Both the position numbers and the translations under genes were made by a program. From the NCBI RefSeq assembly GCF_014202935.1, contig NZ_JACHHX010000012.1, forward strand, positions 29,825 through 93,824: DNA of 64,000 nt, read 5' to 3'. The notes under the pieces are model-generated. The model saw nothing but the letters and a program-made list of their open reading frames with translations, was not told where the DNA came from and made no database searches. Each line of letters begins with the position of its first letter. Position 1 is the stretch's first letter. The stretch comes from Rehaibacterium terrae (GTDB lineage Bacteria; Pseudomonadota; Gammaproteobacteria; Xanthomonadales; Xanthomonadaceae). This document shows, piece by piece, positions 25,552 through 35,466 of this stretch.

Positions 25552-27866
25552 CGGTTGCGTTCTCCAAAGCCCAGCCAGTCGCGCAGGCGATCCACGGTAC
25601 AGCCGCGATGGTACGGTGGCAGGTAGCCGGCGACGAAGGCGACGCGCAGGGCGCCGGGGCAGTCGTTCTCGGTGGTGGCGAATTCTTCCCGATCCACCCA
25701 GGCCCATTCCAGCCCCTCGCCATCGACCTGCAGCGGCGCACTGGGCAGCTTGCGGAACAGCGCCGACCACACCCGCATCGCCCCGGTGGCGCCGTACAGG
25801 CCGGTGGCCTCGTTGCGGTCGTTGCCGACCCAGACCACGGCGAGGTGGCTGCCGGTGTAACCGGCGAACCAGCTGTCGCGGCTGTCGTTGCTGGTGCCGG
25901 TCTTGCCGGCCGCCTGCAGGTGGCCGAGTCCGTCGGCGAGCAGTTGCCGGCCGGTGCCGCTGGTCACCGCCTCCTGCAGGCCGAGCGCGACCAGTTGGGC
26001 AGCGATGGCGTCGCCGCGCTGGGCCGGGGCGATGTCGACGTCGTAGCGCTTCAGCGGCCGGCCTTCGGCATCGAGCACGCCGCGCACGGCGCGCAACGGC
26101 TGGATCTGCCCGCCGGAGGCGAGAAACTGGTACAGCTGCGCCACCGCCAACGGGCTGAGGTCGACGCTGCCCAGGATCAGCGAAGGATTGGGCTGCGCCT
26201 TCACGCCGCCCAGCACCTGCAACAGCTGCGCCAGACGCTCCACGCCGACATCCAGCCCGACCCGCACGGTCGCCTGGTTGTAGGACTTGGCCAGTGCCTC
26301 GCGCAGCCAGACCCGACCGTGGCTCCTGCCGTCGGAATTCTCCGGCATCCAGTGCCTGCCATTGGCCAACCGCACCTGGATCGGCGCGTCCTCGACCGGC
26401 GTGGCCAGCGAGTACCGGCCCGGCTGCGCCAGCGCCAGCATGTAGACGAAGGGCTTGAGCAGCGATCCGACCGGCCGCCGCGCCTCCAGCGCCCGGTTGA
26501 AGCCGTGCTGGTCGACCAGGCGGTTGCCGACCACCGCCATCACCTCGCCGCTGCGGGTGTCGGTGACCACCAGGCCGGCCTGCAGTTCGGGCCGGTGCTT
26601 GCTGGCGAGGCTCGCCAGCGTATCCTTGACCGCGGCTTCGGCGAAGTGCTGCGCCGAAGGCGCGAGCGTGGTGTGGATACTCAGACCGGCGCCGCGCAGC
26701 GCCTCGGCCGGGTAGTCGCGGGCCAGCTGCTCGCGCACCAGGTCCATGAAGGCCGGGTGGCGGTTGGCGGCCACGCCCGGACGCGGAGTGACCCCGAGTG
26801 GGGCGGCCTTGGCGCGCTGCTGCTCGGCGGCGTCGACCAGGCCGGTCTCGGCGAAGGCGTCGATGACCAGGTTGCGGCGGCGGATGGCGCGTTCCGGATA
26901 GCGGCGCGGGTCGTGGTAGCTCGGCCCCTGGATCAGGCCGATCAGCAGGGCGATCTCCTGCGTGCGTAGCGCGCGCACGTCGCGGCCGAACCAGAACTCG
27001 GCCGCCGCGGCGACGCCGTGGATCGCCTGCCCGCCCTGCTGCCCCAGGTACACCTGGTTGAGATAGGCCTCCAGGATGCGCCGCTTGTCGAAGCGCGCCT
27101 CGATGATCAGGGCGTGCAGCGCCTCGTTGAACTTGCGCGCGGCGGTCTGCTCGCGGCTCAGGAACAGGCTGCGCACCAGCTGCTGGGTCAGCGTGCTGCC
27201 GCCCTGGCGCACCTCACCCTCGCGCAGGTTGACCCACAGCGCGCGCGCGATGCCGATCGGATCGACGCCGCGGTGATGCTTGAAGTCGCGATCCTCGACC
27301 GCCTGCAGGCCGGTGATCAGCAGCGGCGGCAGATCCTCCAGACGCACCAGCCGGCGCTCTTCCTGCTTGCTGCCGTAAAGCGTGGCGATGCGGGCCGGGT
27401 CCAGCCGCGCCTGCGGCAGCGGCCGGTGCTGGGCGAGGTCGCGCAGCGCCGCCACCCGCCCGGTCGCCAGCACCACTTCCAGTCGGCGCCCGGGCTGCGG
27501 GCCGTCGAGGTCGGCGAAGGCGCGGGTGGCGATGATGAAGCGGCTGCCGTCGCGGACGTAGGTCCCGGGCAGCTTGCCCTCGCCGTCGGCCAGGTAGGCG
27601 GCGGCACGCAGCTCCAGTTCCAGCGCCTCCGGGCTCATCCGCAGGCCCGGGGTCAGTACCAGCGGGCGGGCGTAGACCCGGGTCGGCACCTGCCATTCGA
27701 GCTGTTCGAAGCGCTCGCGCACCTCGCGGTCGAGCACCCAGACGTAGGGCAGCAGGAAGCCGAGCGCCAGACCGACGCCGGTCAGCAGGCCGTAGACCAG
27801 CCAACGACGCCAGCGGCGGAGCGGAGCGGGGACGGCTTTGATGCGGTTGGACGCCTTGCGTGGCAC
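25548..27866 (-). CDS. mrcB: Penicillin-binding protein 1B (bifunctional transglycosylase/transpeptidase)
   Basis: A 772-residue class A PBP. An N-terminal membrane helix (LVYGLLTGVGLALGFLLPYV) is followed by a UvrB-like UB2H domain, the GT51 domain with catalytic Glu191 in EDRDFKHHRGVD and GGSTLTQQLVRSLFL, and the transpeptidase domain with Ser468 in GSLLKP, the KSYNQAT SxN motif and GKTGTSND. It polymerises and cross-links peptidoglycan. No ATG exists before the membrane helix; the GTG at VPRKASNRIK is the best start, with a TAGACT -10-like box about 30 bp upstream. TTG further upstream is unlikely. Confidence 0.94.
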   Translation of the reverse strand: MPRKASNRIKAVPAPLRRWRRWLVYGLLTGVGLALGFLLPYVWVLDREVRERFEQLEWQVPTRVYARPLVLTPGLRMSPEALELELRAAAYLADGEGKLPGTYVRDGSRFIIATRAFADLDGPQPGRRLEVVLATGRVAALRDLAQHRPLPQARLDPARIATLYGSKQEERRLVRLEDLPPLLITGLQAVEDRDFKHHRGVDPIGIARALWVNLREGEVRQGGSTLTQQLVRSLFLSREQTAARKFNEALHALIIEARFDKRRILEAYLNQVYLGQQGGQAIHGVAAAAEFWFGRDVRALRTQEIALLIGLIQGPSYHDPRRYPERAIRRRNLVIDAFAETGLVDAAEQQRAKAAPLGVTPRPGVAANRHPAFMDLVREQLARDYPAEALRGAGLSIHTTLAPSAQHFAEAAVKDTLASLASKHRPELQAGLVVTDTRSGEVMAVVGNRLVDQHGFNRALEARRPVGSLLKPFVYMLALAQPGRYSLATPVEDAPIQVRLANGRHWMPENSDGRSHGRVWLREALAKSYNQATVRVGLDVGVERLAQLLQVLGGVKAQPNPSLILGSVDLSPLAVAQLYQFLASGGQIQPLRAVRGVLDAEGRPLKRYDVDIAPAQRGDAIAAQLVALGLQEAVTSGTGRQLLADGLGHLQAAGKTGTSNDSRDSWFAGYTGSHLAVVWVGNDRNEATGLYGATGAMRVWSALFRKLPSAPLQVDGEGLEWAWVDREEFATTENDCPGALRVAFVAGYLPPYHRGCTVDRLRDWLGFGERNR

Positions 27867-28000
27867 GGTTGATGAGACAATCGTTGCGACGCCGCAGTCT
27901 AGCGCGCCGTCCACGGACGGTGGCTGCGTTGTTGCAATCAATCCTTAACAGTGACCCGGTCCAATGGCGGACCGGACCGAACGGCGTCCGCGTGCGGACG

Positions 28001-31000
28001 ATGCGAATGAACCCATCCCCCGCTCCGCTGCTCTGCCTGTGGACGCGCTCGGTCGAAGCGCCTGCCTCCTCGACGCTGACCACGCTGGCCGAAACCTGGC
28101 CGGTTCCCGGCCCCAGGCTGGTCTGCGGCAGCCGCACCGCATTGCCCGGCTGGGAGGCCGCGCCCGGCGACGGCACGCCGCTGGGCGCGCTGCGCGAGGC
28201 GCGCGCGCGCTGGCCCGGCCGCGACGTGGTGCTGGTGCAGGCCGAGGCCCGCCTGCCGCACGCGGCCTTCGAGCGGCTGTTGGCGGCCGGGGCCGGTGCG
28301 CCCGGAATCGACGTGATCGCGACGGCCGGCAGCGCCCTCGACGCCCTGAACCCCTGGACCGGCCCCGCCCCCGCGCTGGCCGAGGCCGATGCCCGCTGCT
28401 GGCTGCTGGCCGAGCATCGCGTCCACCCCGGCCGGCACTGGTCGCCCGCGCTCAGCCTCTGGCGCGCCGATGCGCTGGCCCGCCTGGAACGGATCGCCGA
28501 CGAGCGTCTGCCGCCGAGCCTGCGCGGCGGGCTGCTGGCCTGCCTGTACGTCGAGGCGCCTCGGCAGCCCGCTTCCGACCCTACGCCCGCCCTGCCGATC
28601 GCGGCTCTGCGCGAGCGACTGCAGGCCGCACCGCACCGGCCCGACGGCCTGCCCGGCCTGGACGGCCGCCCGGTGGTGCTGCACATCCTGCACGGCTGGG
28701 GCGGCGGCGCCTGGCGCTTCGTGCAGGACCTGCAGGCTGGCGACGACCAGCGCCACCACCTGGTCCTGATCGCCCATGGCGACTGGCAACGCCAGCGTCA
28801 CGGCGAGCGACTGGCCCTGCACGCCCGCCTCGACGCCGAGCCGCTGCACGAATGGCCGCTGTCGGCGCCGATCGCCAGCACCGACCTCGAATCCGCCGAA
28901 TACCGCGCCATCCTCGCCGGCATCCTGGCCGACTGGAACGTCGGTGCGGTACTGGTGTCCTCGCTGATCGGGCACAGCCTGGACGCCCTGCGCACCGGGC
29001 TGCCGACCGCCGTCTGCACCCACGACTACTACCCGCTGTGGCCGCGCCTGCATGCCCGCTTTGGCGAGCCCGACGCGCGCTTCGACGACGACGCCCTGGT
29101 GGCGGCACTCACCGAGCCGGCCGACAGCCCCTTCGCCGAACGCGATCCCGACGACTGGCGCACCCTGCGCACGGCCTACCTCGACGCCCTGGCCCGGGCC
29201 GACGCGCAGCTGGTCGCACCCACCGCTGGCGTGCGGGACAACCAGTGCCGGATGGCGCCGGCGTTGGCCGAACGCCGCTGGACGGTGATTCCGCACGGCG
29301 CCTCGGCACTGGCCGAGGTCGGCGCGCCGCACGACGATGGCGGCCGCCTGCGCGTGCTGGTGCCCGGGCGCATCCACGGCGGCAAGGGCGAGGAACTGCT
29401 GGCCGAGCTGATCGAACGGCTGCCGGACGACGTCGAGCTGCTGCTGCTCGGCGCCGGCCAGGCCGGCAAGCGCTTTCTCGGCGCGCGCAACGTGCACGTG
29501 CTGCTCGACTACCGGCGCGAGGAGCTGCCCGCGCTGGTCGCCCGCGCCCGCCCGCATCTGGCCCTGCTGCCGTCCACCGTCGCCGAGACCTGGAGCTACA
29601 CGCTCTCGGAGATGTGGCAACTCGGCCTGCCGGTGCTGGCCACCGCGCTGGGCAGTTACCGCGAACGCATCCGCGACGGCGAGAATGGCCTGCTGGTGGC
29701 GCCCGAACCGGACAGCCTCTGCGCCCGCCTCGCCACCCTCGCCCACGACCTCGATGCCCGCCGCGCGCTGGCGCGGCTGTCGGCGCCGCCGCTGCCCGGT
29801 CTGGGCGCGATGGCTTCCGCCTGGCGGCAGGCGCTGCCGGCCGAACCGCCGCGGTCGCCGCAGCTCCCGCCCGCCGACCCGGCCGTCACCCGGACACTGG
29901 CGCTGGCGACCGCACTGTCGGCCGCCTCGGGCCGCATCGCCAGCCTGCAGACTCGGCTCGCCGAGCAGCAGGCCGAACTCGACCGCCGCGCCGACTGGGC
30001 CCAGGACCTGCAGCGGCAGATCGCCGCCAACGAGCGCGCCTTCGCGCAACAGCTCGACGAGCGCGAGCGCGGCTTCGAGCACGAGACCGCCGAACTGCGC
30101 CAGCAGGTCGAGCACCTGCGCGACAGCCTGCGCGCGGTGGAAACCCAGCAGCACGAACTCGCCGAGCGCCTGCAATCCGCCTATGCCCTGTACGATAGGG
30201 ACACCGACGACCTGATCCGCCAGCGCGACGTGGCATTGACCCAGCGAGACGAAGCCGAAGCCGAGCGTCGCCGGTTGCTCGAAAGCCGCTCCTGGCGCCT
30301 CACCGCCCCGCTACGGGCGATCAACCGCTGGCTGAGCGATGCCCGGGTCGAGCTCACCTTCCGTCTACGCCGCACCCGCAACCTGCTGCAACGCGGCCTG
30401 ACCAGCCTGCGCGTGCGCGGCCTGCGTCACACCCTGCGCCGCACCCTGCAAGAGTTGCGCGCCGGCACGGCGCCGACGCCTACCCTGCCACCGCCCGGGG
30501 AGCAGCCGGCGGCCGCGACCTTGCCGCAGCTGCCGGAATGCAACGCGCCGCAGGCCAGCATCGTCATCCCGGTCTACAACCAGCTCGGCCATACCCTCGA
30601 CTGCCTGCGCTCGCTCGCCGCCTGCGGCGACCGCACGCCGTTCGAAGTGATCGTGGTCGACGACGGCTCCAGCGACGACACCGCCACGACCCTGCCGCAG
30701 ATACCCGGCCTGCGCTTTCACCGCAATCCGCGCAACCTCGGCTTCATCGGCGCCTGCAACGCCGGTGCGGCGCTGGCGCGCGGCGAGTATCTGGTCTTCC
30801 TCAACAACGACACTCAGGTGCGGCCGGGCTGGCTCGACGCCCTGCTCGACACCTTCGCGCAACACGAGCGCGTCGGCCTGGTCGGCAGCAAGTTGGTCTA
30901 TCCCGACGGCCGCCTGCAGGAAGCCGGCGGCATCGTCTTCGCCGACGGCTCGGGCTGGAACTACGGCCGCTTCGACGACCCCGACGACCCGCGCTACAGC

Positions 31001-32482
31001 TTCGTCCGTGAGGCCGACTACTGCTCCGGCGCCGCCATCGCGATACCGCGCGCGCTGTTCGACGAACTCGGCGGCTTCGACGGCCACTACGCGCCGGCCT
31101 ACTACGAGGACACCGACCTGGCGATGCAGGTCCGCGCACGCGGCCTGCGCGTGCTGTACCAGCCCAAGTCGGTGGTGGCGCATTGCGAGGGCGTCACCGC
31201 CGGCACCGACACCCGTCAGGGCGTGAAGGCCTACCAGGTCGCCAACCAGCGCAAGTTCCTCGCCCGCTGGCAGACGACCCTGAGCGCCGGACATGCCGCG
31301 CCTGGCACGCCGGCCGAGCTCGCCGCCCGACACCGCGCCCAGCGCCGCGTACTGATCGTCGATGCCTGCACGCCGACACCGGACCGCGATTCCGGCTCGC
31401 TGCGCATGCTCAACCTGATGCGCCTGCTGCTCGACGAAGGCTGTGCGGTCACTTTCTTCGCCGACAACCGCGCCCACGACGGCGCCTACACCCAGGCGCT
31501 GCAGCAGCTCGGCGTCGAGGTCTGGTACCGCCCGTTCCTGGGCAACATCGCGCGCTGGTTCGCCGAGCGTGGATCGCGCTTCGACCTGGTCATCGCCAGC
31601 CGCCACTACGTCGCCCGCACCTACCTGCCGCTGGTGCGCCAGTTCGCCCCGCAGGCGCGCTTCGTGTTCGACACCGTCGACCTGCACTACCTGCGCGAGC
31701 GGCGCGAAGCCGAACTGGCGCGCAGTCCGGTGATGGCGCGCAACGCCGAGGCCACCCGCGAAAAGGAGCTGCGACTGATCCGCGAGTCCGACCTCACCCT
31801 GGTGGTGAGCCCGATGGAACGCGAGATCCTGGCCCGCGAGGCGCCCGGCGCGCGCGTGGACGTGCTGTCCAACGTCCACGCCATCCCCGGCAGACGCCGA
31901 CCATTCGCCGAACGCCGCGACCTGGTCTTCGTCGGCGGCTATCGCCATCCGCCGAACGTCGATGCCGCGCGCTGGTTCGTGAAGCAGGTGCTGCCGCTGC
32001 TGCGGGCACACCTGCCCGACGTGCGGGTGCACCTGATCGGCGCCGACGCGCCCGAGTCCGTGCGCATCCTCGGCGACCACCCCGGGGTGGTCTTCCACGG
32101 CTACGTGCGCGACCTCGATCCGTACATGGACGGCTGCCGCATCGCCATCGCCCCGCTGCGCTACGGTGCCGGGGTCAAGGGCAAGGTCAACCTCAGCATG
32201 GCCCATGGCCAGCCGGTGGTGGCCACCTCCTGCGCGGTCGAGGGCATGCACCTGCGCCCGGGCGAGGACGTGCTGGTGGCCGACAGCCCCGAGGCCTTCG
32301 CCGACGCCATCGTCCGCCTCTACGGCGACCCGGCGCTGTGGCAGAGGCTGTCCGACAACGGCATCGAGAACGTGCGCCGTCACTTCTCCTTCGACGCCGC
32401 CCGCGACGCGCTGCGGCGGATCATGGGCAGCCTGGCGCCCGTGCGCGGCGAAAATCCGGCGACGGATCGCGTCGGCGGCTGA
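28001..32482 (+). CDS. Very large multi-domain glycosyltransferase (GT4 - coiled coil - GT2 - GT4)
   Basis: A 1493-residue protein. Residues 1-220 have no clear motif and may be a decayed GT2 domain. Residues 225-620 form a GT4-like domain (VLVPGRIHGGKGEELL, ETWSYTLSEMWQLGLPVLA). Residues 645-770 are a charged coiled coil ending in ESRSWRLTAPLR, a linker seen in polysaccharide rhamnosyltransferases. Residues 850-1080 are GT2 (SIVIPVYNQ, VIVVDDGSSDDT, FLNNDTQ). Residues 1115-1480 are a second GT4 domain (LVFVGGYRHPPNVDA, GYVRDLDPYM). Probably builds several linkages of a surface polysaccharide, possibly using rhamnose from the rml operon. No polysaccharide export genes are adjacent. Confidence 0.9.
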   Translation: MRMNPSPAPLLCLWTRSVEAPASSTLTTLAETWPVPGPRLVCGSRTALPGWEAAPGDGTPLGALREARARWPGRDVVLVQAEARLPHAAFERLLAAGAGAPGIDVIATAGSALDALNPWTGPAPALAEADARCWLLAEHRVHPGRHWSPALSLWRADALARLERIADERLPPSLRGGLLACLYVEAPRQPASDPTPALPIAALRERLQAAPHRPDGLPGLDGRPVVLHILHGWGGGAWRFVQDLQAGDDQRHHLVLIAHGDWQRQRHGERLALHARLDAEPLHEWPLSAPIASTDLESAEYRAILAGILADWNVGAVLVSSLIGHSLDALRTGLPTAVCTHDYYPLWPRLHARFGEPDARFDDDALVAALTEPADSPFAERDPDDWRTLRTAYLDALARADAQLVAPTAGVRDNQCRMAPALAERRWTVIPHGASALAEVGAPHDDGGRLRVLVPGRIHGGKGEELLAELIERLPDDVELLLLGAGQAGKRFLGARNVHVLLDYRREELPALVARARPHLALLPSTVAETWSYTLSEMWQLGLPVLATALGSYRERIRDGENGLLVAPEPDSLCARLATLAHDLDARRALARLSAPPLPGLGAMASAWRQALPAEPPRSPQLPPADPAVTRTLALATALSAASGRIASLQTRLAEQQAELDRRADWAQDLQRQIAANERAFAQQLDERERGFEHETAELRQQVEHLRDSLRAVETQQHELAERLQSAYALYDRDTDDLIRQRDVALTQRDEAEAERRRLLESRSWRLTAPLRAINRWLSDARVELTFRLRRTRNLLQRGLTSLRVRGLRHTLRRTLQELRAGTAPTPTLPPPGEQPAAATLPQLPECNAPQASIVIPVYNQLGHTLDCLRSLAACGDRTPFEVIVVDDGSSDDTATTLPQIPGLRFHRNPRNLGFIGACNAGAALARGEYLVFLNNDTQVRPGWLDALLDTFAQHERVGLVGSKLVYPDGRLQEAGGIVFADGSGWNYGRFDDPDDPRYSFVREADYCSGAAIAIPRALFDELGGFDGHYAPAYYEDTDLAMQVRARGLRVLYQPKSVVAHCEGVTAGTDTRQGVKAYQVANQRKFLARWQTTLSAGHAAPGTPAELAARHRAQRRVLIVDACTPTPDRDSGSLRMLNLMRLLLDEGCAVTFFADNRAHDGAYTQALQQLGVEVWYRPFLGNIARWFAERGSRFDLVIASRHYVARTYLPLVRQFAPQARFVFDTVDLHYLRERREAELARSPVMARNAEATREKELRLIRESDLTLVVSPMEREILAREAPGARVDVLSNVHAIPGRRRPFAERRDLVFVGGYRHPPNVDAARWFVKQVLPLLRAHLPDVRVHLIGADAPESVRILGDHPGVVFHGYVRDLDPYMDGCRIAIAPLRYGAGVKGKVNLSMAHGQPVVATSCAVEGMHLRPGEDVLVADSPEAFADAIVRLYGDPALWQRLSDNGIENVRRHFSFDAARDALRRIMGSLAPVRGENPATDRVGG

Positions 32483-32492
32483 GCCGCGGCAG

Positions 32493-32507
32493 CCGGCGCA
32501 GCGCCGG
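32493..32507. terminator. GC hairpin between convergent genes
   Basis: CCGGCGC-A-GCGCCGG, a perfect dyad, sits 10 bp after the glycosyltransferase stop and 39 bp before the stop of the convergent fnr-type gene. There is no U-tract. Weakly supported as a terminator in so GC-rich a context. Confidence 0.3.
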
Positions 32508-32545
32508 GCGGGAGCGGCCGCGGATACGGCACGGGTCGCCCCGCC

Positions 32546-33301
32546 TCATCCCCGCGCCCGATGCTCCTCGGGATCGTGCACCAGCGTGTCCAGACGCGCG
32601 CGGTCGAGGATCTTCAGCTGGCGTCCCCGCACCTGGATGATGCCCTCCTCCTGCAGCCGACTGAAGGTGCGGCTGACGGTCTCGATGACCATGCCGAGGT
32701 AGCTGGCGATGTCCTCGCGGCTCATCGGCAGGGTGAAGGCGTGCGGGTCGCGGCCGAGCGCCTGCAGGCGCTCGGCGAGGCTGTGCAGGAACAGCGCCAC
32801 GCGCTCGTTGGCGTGGCGGCGGCCCATCATCTCCAGATGATCCTGGTCGCGGCCCACGCTCTGGCCGATGACGCGCAGCAGCTGCTGCTGCAGCGAGGGG
32901 ATCTGCGCGGCGATGCGGCCCAGCTCGGCGAACGGCACCTCGCAGACCTGGGCCGGCTCCAACGCCTCGGCCTCGCAGCGGTGGTGGCCGCCGCCGAGCG
33001 CATCCAGGCCCATCAGCTCGCCGGGCAGGTGGAAGCCGATGACCTGGGCGCTGCCATCCTCGGCCAGGGCGGTGGTCTTGAAGGCGCCCTCGCGGGCCAC
33101 GTACAGCGCCTGCAGCGGCGCGCCGGTACGGAACAGCGCCTCGCCGCGCGCCAGCGGCCGGCGCTTGCGCACCAGCCGGTCGAGCTTTTCCAGGTCGTCG
33201 GCGGCGACGCCGGCGGGCAGGCACAGCTGTTGCAGCGAGCACTGCGCGCAGGTCTTGCGCAGTCTCGCCAGATCGATCACGCGGGCGCGGTCGTCGCTCA
33301 C
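32546..33301 (-). CDS. fnr: FNR/ANR-type oxygen-sensing transcriptional regulator
   Basis: A 251-residue Crp-Fnr family protein. The four likely [4Fe-4S] ligands are Cys18, Cys21 and Cys27 (CAQCSLQQLC) and Cys120 in AQVCEVPF, matching E. coli FNR spacing; Cys109 is an extra cysteine. The cAMP-type beta-roll is around residues 35-130 and the helix-turn-helix reads SREDIASYLGMVIETVSRTF. In low oxygen it dimerises and binds TTGAT-N4-ATCAA sites. The start is GTG with AAGGAG 10 nt upstream. It ends convergent to the glycosyltransferase; the S9 peptidase lies directly upstream on the same strand. Confidence 0.93.
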   Translation of the reverse strand: MSDDRARVIDLARLRKTCAQCSLQQLCLPAGVAADDLEKLDRLVRKRRPLARGEALFRTGAPLQALYVAREGAFKTTALAEDGSAQVIGFHLPGELMGLDALGGGHHRCEAEALEPAQVCEVPFAELGRIAAQIPSLQQQLLRVIGQSVGRDQDHLEMMGRRHANERVALFLHSLAERLQALGRDPHAFTLPMSREDIASYLGMVIETVSRTFSRLQEEGIIQVRGRQLKILDRARLDTLVHDPEEHRARG

Positions 33302-33308
33302 TGCGGCC

Positions 33309-35375
33309 TCACTCCTTCGCCGTCCAGCGGATCAGCCAGTCGTTGACGGCATCGTGCCACTGTACGCTGTTGTGCGGGCTGAGGATCCAGTGATTCTCGT
33401 CCGGGAAGTACAGGAACTCGCTGGGAATGCCGCGCCGCTGCAGGGCGGTGAAGGTGGCCAGGCCCTGTTCGACCAGCACGCGGTAGTCCTTCTGGCCGTG
33501 GGTGACCAGCATCGGCGTCTTCCACGCGCTGACGTGGTTGACCGGGTTGAAGCGCTCGTAGTTGTCCGGCACCTGGAAGTGCGGACCACCGTTCTCCCAC
33601 TCGGTGAACCACAGCTCCTCGGTGGCGTAGTACATCATCCGCTGGTCGAACACGCCGGCGTGGTTGACCAGACAGCGGAAGCCGTCCGGCCACTGGCCGG
33701 CGATCCAGTTGATCATGAAGCCGCCGTAGCTGGCGCCGAGCGCGCAGGCGCGCCCGCCGTCGAGGAAGTCGTACTTCTGCAGCGCGGCGGCCCAGCCCTT
33801 CTGCAGATCTTCCAGCGGCTTGCCGCCCCAGTCCTGCGAGATCGAGTCGGTGAAGGCCTGACCGTAGCCGGTGGAGCCGTGAAAGTCGATGAACACCACG
33901 GCGAAGCCCTTGCCGGCATAGGTCTGCGGGTTCCAGCGGTAGTGGAAGCTGTTGCCCATCGAGCCCTGCGGGCCGCCGTGGACGATGAAGGCGACCGGGT
34001 ACTTCTCGCCGGCCCGGTAATTCCACGGCTTGACCACGTAGCCGTAGACGGTCTCGTCGTTCCAGCCCTTGAAGCTGAACTGCTCGAACTCGCCGAAGGC
34101 GATGTCCTTCAACCGCTCGGCGTTGAGCTGGCTGATCTGCCGCACCGCGCCACCGTCGGCGCGGGCGACGAACACCTGCGCCGGCGAGGTCAGGGTGTCG
34201 CGGGTGAAGGCGAGCGTGCCGCCAGCCAGGTCGAAACCGCCGATGTTGCCGTCGCCGGCCACCCGGCGGACCCGGCCACTGGCGATGTCGATGGCGAACA
34301 GCGGGCGCTGGCCGAGATCCTGGGCTGTGGTGTAGATCGTGCGGCCGTCGGCGGACAGGGTGATGCCGTCGGCCGAGCGGTCCCAGCCGGGTGCGATCTC
34401 GCGGCGCTGGCCGCTGGCCAGGTCCAGCGCCATCAGCGCGAAGCGGTCGGCCTCGAAACCGGGGCGCGACATGGCGCGGTAGTACAGGGTCCTGCCGTCG
34501 GCGCTGAACACCGGGTCGGCGTCCCAGGCCGGGTTGTCGGCGGTGAGGTTGACCGGCTCACCGCGGCCGTCGGCGGCGATGCGCCAGATGTCGAAGTCGG
34601 TCGACCACGGCTCGTCCGGCGTGGCCAGCCGCACGCTCACCGCCAGCGAGCGGCCGTCCGGCGCCCAGGCGTAGTCGCTGATGCCGCCGAACGGCTTGTG
34701 CGGGATGTCGCCGCGCAGCGCACCGCTCACCCGCACCGGCTCGCCGGCCTTGCCCCCGGCCAGCGGAGCGACGAACAGCTGCGACAGGCGGCCGTCTTTC
34801 CAGGTGTCCCAATGGCGCACGAACAGCTGGCGGTAGTGCTGACCGGTGGACTTCCGCTCGGCCCTGGCGTCCAGCCTGGCCTTGCTGCAGGCCAAATCCT
34901 CGCAGTCGGGGAACACGTCGAAGCTCAGCGCCACCGCGCGGCCATCCGGCGACAGCCGGTAGCTGCCGACCGGCAGCGGGTAGTCGGTGACCTGCACCGG
35001 CTCGCCACCGGCCGCCGGCTGCGCCCACAGCTGCATCGAACCGGACTTGCCGGAGAGGAAATACACCATGCGGCCGTCGGGCGAGAAGCTCGGGCTGTTG
35101 ACGTTCCAGCCCTCCGGCGTGAAACGCTGCGGCGGGCGCTGGTCGCGGGTGCGCAGATCGCGGATCCACAGGCCGGTACTGGCACGGTTGGCCTCGTAGT
35201 CGGCCTCGCGCACGGCGAACACCAGCTTGCCGCCGTCCGGCGACAGCGTCGGCGCGGAAGCGCGCTCGAGCACGACCAGGTCGCGCACGTCGAAGCCACG
35301 CGTCTGCGCCTGGGCCGCGAACGGGGCCAGGGCCGCGCCGAGGGCGAGCAGGCTGCGGGAAATGGCTGGATGCAT
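33309..35375 (-). CDS. S9 family peptidase (prolyl oligopeptidase / acylaminoacyl peptidase-like), exported
   Basis: A 688-residue protein with signal peptide MHPAISRSLLALGAALAPFAAQAQ. The first about 400 residues form a WD40/TolB-like propeller (ASAPTLSPDGGKLVFAVRE, DPVFSADGRTLYYRAMSRPG). The C-terminal alpha/beta hydrolase has the nucleophile in LGASYGGFMINW, an Asp in VTHGQKDYRV and the catalytic His in DENHWIL. It cleaves short peptides in the periplasm; exact specificity is unknown. The start is the Met that begins the signal peptide; an in-frame codon 22 residues earlier lacks signal features. Its stop is 7 bp before the fnr start. Confidence 0.92.
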   Translation of the reverse strand: MHPAISRSLLALGAALAPFAAQAQTRGFDVRDLVVLERASAPTLSPDGGKLVFAVREADYEANRASTGLWIRDLRTRDQRPPQRFTPEGWNVNSPSFSPDGRMVYFLSGKSGSMQLWAQPAAGGEPVQVTDYPLPVGSYRLSPDGRAVALSFDVFPDCEDLACSKARLDARAERKSTGQHYRQLFVRHWDTWKDGRLSQLFVAPLAGGKAGEPVRVSGALRGDIPHKPFGGISDYAWAPDGRSLAVSVRLATPDEPWSTDFDIWRIAADGRGEPVNLTADNPAWDADPVFSADGRTLYYRAMSRPGFEADRFALMALDLASGQRREIAPGWDRSADGITLSADGRTIYTTAQDLGQRPLFAIDIASGRVRRVAGDGNIGGFDLAGGTLAFTRDTLTSPAQVFVARADGGAVRQISQLNAERLKDIAFGEFEQFSFKGWNDETVYGYVVKPWNYRAGEKYPVAFIVHGGPQGSMGNSFHYRWNPQTYAGKGFAVVFIDFHGSTGYGQAFTDSISQDWGGKPLEDLQKGWAAALQKYDFLDGGRACALGASYGGFMINWIAGQWPDGFRCLVNHAGVFDQRMMYYATEELWFTEWENGGPHFQVPDNYERFNPVNHVSAWKTPMLVTHGQKDYRVLVEQGLATFTALQRRGIPSEFLYFPDENHWILSPHNSVQWHDAVNDWLIRWTAKE

Positions 35376-35466
35376 CGCTTGGTCCTCAGTCCAGAAGGGA
35401 GCCCGGACCGCAAGGGTAGCCCGGGCCGGCATCCGGGTCACCCGCCGGTCCGCAGACCGGTGCCGC

